A DNA stretch of 5,365 nucleotides from CAZXIY01 sp964640935 (GTDB lineage Archaea; Thermoplasmatota; Thermoplasmata; Methanomassiliicoccales; Methanomethylophilaceae), in NCBI GenBank assembly GCA_964640935.1, contig CAZXIY010000075.1, positions 1 through 5,365 of the forward strand. The letters are read 5' to 3'. Below the pieces are notes generated by a model. That model was not told where the DNA came from. It made no database searches and worked only from the letters and a program-made list of their open reading frames with translations. The position numbers were made by a program, and so were the translations under genes. Below are positions 1 through 5,206 of the stretch, one piece after another. The first letter of the stretch is position 1. Each line of letters begins with the position of its first letter.

Positions 1-14
1 TCATTGAACATCCT

Positions 15-34
15 CGGTCTGGCTGTGCAGACCG
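15..34. repeat. Short inverted repeat (7-bp arms)
   Basis: CGGTCTG at 15-21 is exactly complementary to CAGACCG at 28-34, leaving a six-base loop, and a G-T pair could extend the stem by one. No T-run follows on either strand, so it lacks the usual mark of an intrinsic terminator. It could be the 3' hairpin of an upstream transcript, or chance. Confidence 0.35.
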
Positions 35-111
35 GCCCTATGTGCGAATATCGGTGTTAATTACCGGACACAGTTGGATAGATTTATCAGAGGCGACGAC
101 GTGGCGGGGCT

Positions 112-117
112 GAGGTG
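112..117 (+). promoter_or_regulatory. Ribosome binding site that decides a TTG start
   Basis: GAGGTG matches the archaeal and bacterial anti-Shine-Dalgarno sequence and lies five bases before TTG at 123. The same frame has a TGA at 111-113, and neither ATG nor GTG occurs in frame before the first membrane segments. The site therefore supports TTG as the initiator of the acyltransferase gene. Confidence 0.65.
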
Positions 118-122
118 CGATA

Positions 123-1205
123 TTGGAACAGTGCGCGTCCGCAGGATCAGGAAGCGTTCCCGTCAGCAGCGGGAATCCCGTCAAAACTAAGAAAGAGAAT
201 CATTTTCTGAGGTTGCTCTGCGGCGTCATCCTTCTGTTCATCACATACACGCACTATTACGTCCCGTACGACTACAACGATATCATCTTCGGTCTGGGAC
301 GCTTCGCTATCCCAATATTCTTTCTTATATCCGGCTACTTCGCATTCTCAAAGGACGAACATGCCGAAAAGAGCCTCGGAAGGAAGACCCTTCACATACT
401 GTACCTGTTAATATTCCTCAAATTGCTTTATCTGGCACTCGATGTGGTCTACTACAGTTTCGGCGTAATCGACATGGACTATCTCATCCATTCCTTCGTG
501 CTCTGGACAGGCACGACATCGCATGCCTGGTTCCTGTACTCGCTTGTGCTCGTGTACATTTTCTGGTGGCTCCTCTACAGATACAAAGTGAAATTTGAGA
601 AGACGATACCGCTCATCTTCATCGTACTCGCGGTAGATCTCCTGTTCACGGAATTCCTTCCGATGTTCGGAGTGGACTACATCGGCGACTACACCACTGT
701 ATTCATCGGCGAGTCCCTCTACATGTTCATAGCGATCCCGTTCTTCATCGCCGGATACTTCCTTCACAAGCACAAGGAACGCTTCGATGCCATGTTCAGC
801 ACCAAACTGCTCCTTGCGATACTTGTGATCGGGCTTGTGCTCTCGTACTTCGAGACGGTCGCCGTTCCGACTGCCAACCTCTACTTCGGATCCATCCTCG
901 TCGCCATAACGCTGTTCTTCGTATCTTTCAGGATACCGGAGGATCGCCTCAGATCGAGACCGCTTGAATATATGGGAAAATATCTGACACCGTGGCTTTA
1001 CGTGTTCTACCCCGGCGTGGTGTTCTTCTGTCAGAACATACTCCTCAAGTCGTTCTCATCCACCGAATGGATATACTACGGACTCGGACCGTTCATAGCC
1101 GTCGCAATGAACATCGCCCTCGCATATCTGTTCAATATGATGATCAGAAAAATGAAGAAGAGAGCAAAGAACAAAAAGGCCGCACAGGCAGCGACTATCT
1201 TCTGA
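123..1205 (+). CDS. Acyltransferase-3 (OafA/YrhL-like) integral membrane protein
   Basis: This 360-residue polytopic membrane protein resembles the acyltransferase-3 family, whose members move acetyl or other acyl groups across the membrane onto surface sugars, lipids or glycopeptides. Visible family traits are an N-terminal helix with Arg30 and His44 (LRLLCGV...TYTHYY), the second-helix signature PIFFLISGYF (64-73), and HAWFLYSLVLVY (134-145), which matches the usual 'LWFL' block. About ten hydrophobic segments run from residue 30 to about 340. The tail is basic (RKMKKRAKNKK), which suggests a cytoplasmic C-terminus. The first 25 residues are polar and Ser/Gly-rich. The start is TTG, chosen from the GAGGTG site and an in-frame stop just upstream. 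In the usual family pattern the conserved His lies about 11 residues after the Arg; here the spacing is 14, so the catalytic pair may be shifted or altered. The substrate cannot be read from the sequence. The gene converges on htpG and appears to be monocistronic. Confidence 0.8.
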   Translation: MEQCASAGSGSVPVSSGNPVKTKKENHFLRLLCGVILLFITYTHYYVPYDYNDIIFGLGRFAIPIFFLISGYFAFSKDEHAEKSLGRKTLHILYLLIFLKLLYLALDVVYYSFGVIDMDYLIHSFVLWTGTTSHAWFLYSLVLVYIFWWLLYRYKVKFEKTIPLIFIVLAVDLLFTEFLPMFGVDYIGDYTTVFIGESLYMFIAIPFFIAGYFLHKHKERFDAMFSTKLLLAILVIGLVLSYFETVAVPTANLYFGSILVAITLFFVSFRIPEDRLRSRPLEYMGKYLTPWLYVFYPGVVFFCQNILLKSFSSTEWIYYGLGPFIAVAMNIALAYLFNMMIRKMKKRAKNKKAAQAATIF

Positions 1206-1215
1206 GGCCTGTGCG
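1181..1215. repeat. Inverted repeat spanning the acyltransferase stop codon
   Basis: CGCACAGGC at 1181-1189 is perfectly complementary to GCCTGTGCG at 1207-1215, with a 17-base loop that contains the TGA stop. In the plus-strand transcript the hairpin would form across the end of the reading frame and is followed by UAAAAGG. It lies only nine bases from the larger palindrome at 1225-1249, so the two may act together at the 3' ends of the converging genes. The function is inferred. Confidence 0.45.
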
Positions 1216-1224
1216 TAAAAGGTT

Positions 1225-1249
1225 CGGCAGGAGGACAGTCCTCCTGCCG
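1225..1249. terminator. Strong palindrome between converging genes, probable two-way 3'-end hairpin
   Basis: The 12-base arms 1225-1236 and 1238-1249 (CGGCAGGAGGAC and its exact complement) flank a single A, which gives an 11-bp stem with a CAG loop in RNA from either strand. It sits in the 52-bp gap between two facing genes, 19 bases past the acyltransferase stop and 8 bases past the htpG stop. Read as the htpG transcript, it is followed within a few bases by UUUU (complement of AAAA at 1217-1220), the weak U-tract expected of a terminator. On the plus strand there is no U-run. The position favours transcript 3'-end formation or stabilisation, possibly for both genes. Confidence 0.6.
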
Positions 1250-1257
1250 GGTCATCT

Positions 1258-3162
1258 TCAGAAGAGACTGAACACCAGATCCGAATACTCGACAGTGTTG
1301 TCGACGGGCATTCCGGCAGTGATACATGCCTGATCGTACATGATCTTCACCATCTTGGCCGCCTTGTCCTTGTCGGCTCCGAACGCTGTCTCCAAAGCTT
1401 TGAACGCCGGATGGGATGAGTTGAGTTCGAGTACGCGCGATGCCTTCATCCTGTCATCCGAACCCGGAACATTTTGGAAATACTTCTCCATCTCAAGCGT
1501 TACATTGCCTGCGCTGGAAAGAAGCACCGCATGGTCCTTGAGCTTATGCGATATCTTCACTGCCGAAACCTTGTCGCCGAGGGTACTCTTGGCGAATTCG
1601 AGAAGTTCTTTTGAGCCCTCTTCCTTCGCTTCGATCTCTTTCTTCTCATCCTCGGTCTCGAGTCCGAGATCATCGGATGTCACATTGCATACCTTCTTCT
1701 CGCGGTACTCCTCTACTGTCTTCATCACGAATTCGTCTACGTCCTCGACGAGACAGAGTATGTCGTACCCTTTCTCGCGGACCTGCTCTGTCTGCGGAAG
1801 TGCTTTCGCATGCTCCACCGTATCTGCGGTGACATAGTAGATGCTCTTCTGGTCCTTGGGCATCGCACCAACGTATTCCGAGAGCGACACGAGCTTGTTC
1901 TTGTCGAACGAGTGGAACATCAGAAGATCCATGAGCATGTCCCTGTTGATACCGAAATCCTCGACCACGCCGTATTTCAGCTGGCGGCCGAAACTCTTGT
2001 AGAACGCACCGTATTTCTCCGGCTCGTTCTTCATGAGATTCTCGAGTTCCGCCTTGATCTTCTTCGTAAGATTCGCGGACACCGATTTCAGCTGCGAATC
2101 GTGCTGGAGGACCTCACGCGAGATGTTGAGCGAGAAATCCTGCGAATCGACCACTCCGCGTACGAAGCGGAAGCAATTCGGCAGCACATCCGCGCACTTC
2201 TCCATTATCATTACATTTGACGAGTAGAGCTCAAGTCCCGGCTCGTAATCCCTGGTGTAGAAATCGTACGGGGCGGTCTTCGGTATGAAGAGCATCGCCT
2301 TGTATGTGACAACACCTTCGGCGTTGACGCGTATGACGGCGGCCGGATCGTCGCGGTCGTGGAACTTCGCCTTGTAGAATTCGAAACAATCCTTCTCGGA
2401 CACGTCCTTCTTATCCCTCTGCCAGATCGGGACCATACTGTTGATCACGCGGTCCTGCATCTCGGTGACATAGTCCTTCTTAGGCTCGCCTTTGTCGTCC
2501 TTCTCTCCCGTCTCGACCCATTTGCCGGATTCGACATCCATGTGGATGGGCCAATGGATGTAATCTGAGTACTTCTTGATGAGATCCTGTATGCGGTATG
2601 ATTCGAGATATTCGCTGTATTTATCGGTCTCCGTATCGGCCTTGAGATGCATGATGACATCCGTTCCGTACGAATCCCTGTCGCAATCCTCGATCGTATA
2701 TCCGTCCGCTCCGGCGCTCTCCCATTTGTGGGCCTGTCCAGAACCGTATGCCTCGGAGATCACGGTGACCTTGTCGGAGACCATGAATGCAGAATAGAAA
2801 CCTACGCCGAACTGCCCGATGATGCTTCCGTCGATGTCCTCTCTCATATTCTCTTTGAACTCGAGAGAACCGCTGCGGGCGATGGTCCCGAGATTGGAAT
2901 CCATCTCCTCTTTGGTCATACCTATTCCGTTGTCGGAGACTGTGATGGTGCGTTTCTCCTTATCAACGGAGATCCTGATTCCGAGCTCTTTCTTCGGGAT
3001 CGCGATCGACGTGTCCGTCAATGCCTTGTAGTTGATCTTGTCGATCGCATCTGACGCGTTTGATATTATCTCACGGAGGAATATCTCTTTGTGAGTGTAT
3101 ATCGAGTTGATCATAAGGTCAAGAAGGCGTCTCGATTCCGCCTTGAACTGCTTCTTTGACAT
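1258..3162 (-). CDS. htpG: Molecular chaperone HtpG (Hsp90 family)
   Basis: This cytosolic, ATP-dependent, homodimeric chaperone remodels client proteins, often together with DnaK/Hsp70. At 634 residues it is full length (E. coli HtpG is 624). The N-terminal GHKL ATPase domain (about 1-210) has FLREIISNASDA (28-39) with catalytic Glu31 and Mg-binding Asn35, DNGIGM (77-82) with adenine-binding Asp77, the lid sequence GTIARSG (92-98) and GQFGVGF (116-122). A short charged linker (about 217-230) is much shorter than in eukaryotic Hsp90. The middle domain has LNISREVLQ (345-353) with the ATP-contacting Asn346, Arg349 and Gln353. The C-terminal dimerisation domain covers about 510-634 and has no MEEVD tail. 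The start MSKKQF fits the family and follows a TATA box; a weak GTGA lies 10-13 bases before the ATG. By memory its style is close to clostridial HtpG. Every catalytic residue I can check is present, so it should be active. Confidence 0.96.
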   Translation of the reverse strand: MSKKQFKAESRRLLDLMINSIYTHKEIFLREIISNASDAIDKINYKALTDTSIAIPKKELGIRISVDKEKRTITVSDNGIGMTKEEMDSNLGTIARSGSLEFKENMREDIDGSIIGQFGVGFYSAFMVSDKVTVISEAYGSGQAHKWESAGADGYTIEDCDRDSYGTDVIMHLKADTETDKYSEYLESYRIQDLIKKYSDYIHWPIHMDVESGKWVETGEKDDKGEPKKDYVTEMQDRVINSMVPIWQRDKKDVSEKDCFEFYKAKFHDRDDPAAVIRVNAEGVVTYKAMLFIPKTAPYDFYTRDYEPGLELYSSNVMIMEKCADVLPNCFRFVRGVVDSQDFSLNISREVLQHDSQLKSVSANLTKKIKAELENLMKNEPEKYGAFYKSFGRQLKYGVVEDFGINRDMLMDLLMFHSFDKNKLVSLSEYVGAMPKDQKSIYYVTADTVEHAKALPQTEQVREKGYDILCLVEDVDEFVMKTVEEYREKKVCNVTSDDLGLETEDEKKEIEAKEEGSKELLEFAKSTLGDKVSAVKISHKLKDHAVLLSSAGNVTLEMEKYFQNVPGSDDRMKASRVLELNSSHPAFKALETAFGADKDKAAKMVKIMYDQACITAGMPVDNTVEYSDLVFSLF

Positions 3163-3175
3163 CTAATCACTTCAC

Positions 3176-3183
3176 TGTGCACA
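3176..3183. promoter_or_regulatory. Palindrome in the htpG leader, candidate operator
   Basis: TGTGCACA is a perfect 8-base palindrome, extendable with one mismatched pair to a 14-base imperfect one on the htpG strand (CATTGTGCACAGTG, complement of 3173-3186). It lies between the predicted transcription start (about 3193-3198) and the htpG start codon at 3162. A repressor bound there could block transcription, as archaeal heat-shock repressors do near their start sites, but no known consensus is recognised. Confidence 0.25.
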
Positions 3184-3214
3184 ATGTGCCTGGATTCGTA
3201 TAGAGTTTGTTCTT

Positions 3215-3331
3215 CTATATAAATATATCATAGAATGTAAAATGTAGGTCGACATCTGCGATCGGAGATAACAGGGGCGACAGAACCAACCTAACCGATG
3301 TAGTACCGTCGTCATTAATAATCGGGAAGAT
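3215..3331 (+). promoter_or_regulatory. Candidate promoter and leader of the MATE gene
   Basis: The same A+T block that supplies the htpG TATA box reads CTATATAAAT on the plus strand (3215-3224), so it could also direct transcription rightward. The start would be near 3245, with a leader of about 85 bases. The leader is of mixed composition and holds small palindromes (GTCGAC, CGATCG) but no riboswitch fold I can recognise. No better TATA-like element lies closer to the gene; TTAATAAT at 3315-3322 is too near the start codon to be its TATA box. Confidence 0.35.
3216..3223 (-). promoter_or_regulatory. Archaeal-type TATA box for htpG
   Basis: Read on the minus strand the bases are TTTATATA, inside the longer A+T-rich run TGATATATTTATATAG. 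With the usual 22-27 base offset the transcript would start near 3193-3198, giving a leader of about 30-35 bases before the ATG. No convincing bacterial -35/-10 pair is needed to explain the promoter. This is the strongest archaeal signal in the window. Confidence 0.6.
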
Positions 3332-3377
3332 GTGTATCACTCAGAGGGTACGCATACGAAGGAAAAGGATGGGATAG
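3330..3377 (+). other. Possible leader mini-ORF overlapping the MATE start
   Basis: An ATG at 3330 opens a 15-codon frame (MCITQRVRIRRKRMG) that ends in TAG at 3375-3377, in a different frame from the MATE gene. It overlaps the GTG proposed as the MATE start (3332) and ends five bases before the next in-frame MATE ATG (3383). If translated, it could drive reinitiation at 3383. The peptide is strongly basic. It may be chance, since GGGAAG lies directly against this ATG, which is too close for a normal ribosome binding site. Confidence 0.15.
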
Positions 3378-4714
3378 AGACGATGCTAGGGGACCCGAAG
3401 CGGGCCATAAGCATCATGTTCGTTCCGTTGGCGGTATCCTATCTGGTCATACAGATCAACCTATTCGTGGATACGATCTGGTGTTCCGGCCTTGGCTCGA
3501 TGGCAAGTTCCGCCGTATCTTCCATGGCGCCCATCTATTGGATCATAGCCGACGTCGGCACAGGATTCGGTATCGGAGCCTCTGCGGCCATAGCCAGACG
3601 TTTAGGGGCCGGCGACCGTGCGAAAGCAGAGAGCATGTGCTCCCAGATCATCGCGTTCTCGGCCGTCATATCGATCGCGATCACTCCGATCATGTTCTTG
3701 GTGATGGGGCCGACCATAGAATGGATCGGGGCCGGCGACATCAGCGACCTGTGCATGGAGTACATCACGCCGATGATTGCCATGACGTTCTTCCTGATCC
3801 TGAACGGCATCGTCGCGGGGACCATCCGCGCGGAAGGCGCCGCAAGAAGATCCATGATAGTTCTACTGACGGCCGCGATACTCAACATGGTCCTGGAACC
3901 GCTGTTCATCTACGTTCTCGGCCTCGGCCTTTTCGGTGCGGGACTCGCCACCGGATTGTCTACAGCTGTAGCCACTCTCATGGGGCTGCACTGGTACATG
4001 ACGAGGCAGATGAACCTTAAGATCTCCTTCCGGAAATTCCGCTTCAAATTGGAAGAACTCAAAGATATGCTTTATGTGGGCATCCCGAAAGTCACCGAGA
4101 CAACGATGGTCAACGTCATGTCGCTGATACAAAGGATATTCGTCATAGCATGCGCTGGGACGGTGGGCGTTGCATTGTATAACATACCCTGGAGATTCGT
4201 TGCCATGGGCATGGTGCCGGCAATGGCTATAGGGGCCGCACTGATACCCGTGTGCTCCGCCGCAATGGGGCAGGGCAACTTCGAGAAAGCAAAATCGGGA
4301 TTCGGATACGCAGTCAAACTGTCTCTCAAGATCCTGCTTCCGATAATGGTGATTGTATTCATTTTCGCTGACTGGCTCATTATACCGTTCACGTATTCCG
4401 AGTCAATGATGGAACTGAGACCTCAATTCGTCGAGACTCTCCGCATATATTCGCTGATAATACCGTTCGTTGGCATGGTGGAGATAGGGTCATCGATACT
4501 TCAGTCACTGCGTTTGGCCCAGTTATCGCTTATATCGTCATTCCTGAGGAATCTTATGATAGTGATCTTCTTCGCATATGCCAGCACCATTTCAATGACT
4601 GCCATCAGCTGGAGTCTTCTTGCGGCAGAGTTCATAGGCGGAATGGGCATGATCCTCTGGGCATACTATGAGATCGGGAAACGCGAGAGATCGACCATCG
4701 GTGCCGCGGCATGA
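3332..4714 (+). CDS. MATE-family multidrug/cation antiporter
   Basis: This is a 12-helix inner-membrane exporter that expels drugs or other organic compounds in exchange for H+ or Na+. At 460 residues it has the usual MATE length. The two homologous six-helix halves cover roughly 22-230 and 240-450. Family signatures are GDPKRAI (20-26) before helix 1, helix 1 with Asp47 (NLFVDTIW), GASAAIARRLGAGD (82-95) after helix 2, LNMVLEPLFIY (184-194) in helix 5, and GAGLATGLSTA (202-212). Asp47 and Asn185 line up with cation-site residues of archaeal MATEs, but the helix-5 Asp is Glu189 here. The GTG start keeps the KDGIETMLGDP stretch, which resembles the segment before GDP in relatives; ATG at 3383 (residue 18) is the alternative. 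GGGAAG at 3324-3329 is a weak binding site. The gene overlaps the next one by ATGA. The substrate cannot be predicted. Confidence 0.92.
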   Translation: MYHSEGTHTKEKDGIETMLGDPKRAISIMFVPLAVSYLVIQINLFVDTIWCSGLGSMASSAVSSMAPIYWIIADVGTGFGIGASAAIARRLGAGDRAKAESMCSQIIAFSAVISIAITPIMFLVMGPTIEWIGAGDISDLCMEYITPMIAMTFFLILNGIVAGTIRAEGAARRSMIVLLTAAILNMVLEPLFIYVLGLGLFGAGLATGLSTAVATLMGLHWYMTRQMNLKISFRKFRFKLEELKDMLYVGIPKVTETTMVNVMSLIQRIFVIACAGTVGVALYNIPWRFVAMGMVPAMAIGAALIPVCSAAMGQGNFEKAKSGFGYAVKLSLKILLPIMVIVFIFADWLIIPFTYSESMMELRPQFVETLRIYSLIIPFVGMVEIGSSILQSLRLAQLSLISSFLRNLMIVIFFAYASTISMTAISWSLLAAEFIGGMGMILWAYYEIGKRERSTIGAAA

Positions 4715-5016
4715 TCGTGTTCACTCACCCGCGACTGAAAATAAAGATGTCAGAACGGTTAAGAACAGAAAGTTATCAACCTAATGATGTCCGGGGTGTT
4801 TCCTCGACAAAGGCCGAGAGCGGACAGAGCTTCGTAAGCGAGAACGGATCCTCATGGGACGATTTCGATTCGGACGGGACGAGCAACCTACGCGTAAAGG
4901 CATTCACGATCAATGAAAAGAACAGCAGCAACGCAAATACATATATCGCAATATTTCTGGTTGCATCGCTTGTCGTTGCTATAACTGCAATCGCCGTTCT
5001 TGTCAGGAAACATTGA
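4711..5016 (+). CDS. Small C-terminally anchored membrane protein, unrecognised
   Basis: I do not recognise this 101-residue protein. Residues 1-76 are polar, with a Ser/Asp/Gly-rich middle (SSWDDFDSDGTS at 47-58). One hydrophobic helix at about 78-98 is followed only by RKH, the layout of a tail-anchored or single-pass protein with no N-terminal signal. The start overlaps the antiporter stop as ATGA, and GGTG at 4700-4703 lies seven bases upstream, so translational coupling is likely. ATG at 4747 (residue 13, MSERLRT) is an alternative without a visible binding site. The only sizeable competing frame is a minus-strand one over 4776-5126, which has no promoter or neighbour support. A role as an accessory subunit or regulator of the antiporter is inference from the overlap alone. 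The polar, low-complexity N-terminal part suggests that it is flexible. Confidence 0.65.
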   Translation: MIVFTHPRLKIKMSERLRTESYQPNDVRGVSSTKAESGQSFVSENGSSWDDFDSDGTSNLRVKAFTINEKNSSNANTYIAIFLVASLVVAITAIAVLVRKH

Positions 5017-5128
5017 GAACGGGAAATAATGAGGGTAGCAGACGATGCCCCCTCCGGACACCCCCAACCGGCGGCCGTCATATGATATCGTTCTCGATAA
5101 TGTCGGGGATACTGCCCTGCTAACAACG

Positions 5129-5135
5129 TTTATTA
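5129..5135 (+). promoter_or_regulatory. TATA-like element upstream of the exported protein gene
   Basis: TTTATTA in the context AACGTTTATTATCTAC is the best archaeal TATA match in the 190-bp gap 5017-5206. A start about 25 bases downstream (near 5157) would leave a leader of about 50 bases before the ATG at 5207. The rest of the gap holds a C-rich stretch (5048-5076) and a weak hairpin, TATCG-TTCT-CGATA (5086-5099), without a T-run. No gene is visible in it. Confidence 0.35.
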
Positions 5136-5193
5136 TCTACACGAACCGATACACTAGGAAGTACGGAATAGACGGTACGTCCGATGCAAATCT

Positions 5194-5198
5194 GGGGG
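5194..5198 (+). promoter_or_regulatory. G-rich ribosome binding site for the last gene
   Basis: GGGGG followed by TAACGAAA places a purine-rich site eight bases before ATG 5207. This is a usable but not canonical Shine-Dalgarno sequence. It supports 5207 as the start of the partial gene at the right edge. Confidence 0.4.
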
Positions 5199-5206
5199 TA
5201 ACGAAA

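Larger units (their letters stand above)
1..122. other. Upstream flank without a supportable gene
   Basis: No convincing gene is visible. The first forward frame is open from the left edge to a TAA at 58-60 (its last residues would read GLAVQTGPMCEYRC). The third forward frame is open to the TGA at 111-113. A minus-strand frame ends with TGA at 3-1 but is open for only about 20 codons. Any of these could be the tail of a gene lying mostly outside the window, but none is long enough to recognise. The stretch also holds a short hairpin at 15-34, a weak A+T-rich element (TTTATC, 83-88) that could be a poor TATA box for the next gene, and that gene's ribosome binding site. Confidence 0.4.

Noticed and set aside
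15..67. The two small stems (15-34 and 52-66) as a tRNA or riboswitch
   Set aside because: No acceptor stem, T-loop GTTC motif or conserved riboswitch core is present, and the second stem is only four base pairs.
992..1333. Plus-strand frame of 113 codons crossing the acyltransferase end and the htpG tail
   Set aside because: It is Arg-rich, out of frame with two recognisable proteins, and runs through the terminator palindrome. It is best explained as a shadow of real coding frames.
1340..3054. Several plus-strand frames opposite htpG
   Set aside because: htpG matches Hsp90 over its full length on the minus strand. The opposite frames are Ser/Arg-rich and show no domain, as expected for antisense shadows.
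3290..3301. Similarity of ACCAACCTAACCGATGT (around 3285-3301) to ATCAACCTAATGATGT (around 4776-4791) as a direct repeat
   Set aside because: It is short and imperfect. One copy is in a leader and the other in coding sequence; with no further copies seen it is likely chance.
5048..5076. C-rich stretch, G-rich on the minus strand, as a possible G-quadruplex
   Set aside because: Only two runs of three or more G are present (GGGGG twice). The other G pairs would give at best a weak two-layer structure, and nothing links it to a gene.
4776..5126. Minus-strand frame of 116 codons with a hydrophobic stretch
   Set aside because: It lies opposite the small membrane protein, and its hydrophobic part is the reverse image of that protein's neighbourhood. 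It has no promoter or family signature, while the plus-strand gene has the ATGA overlap and a binding site.
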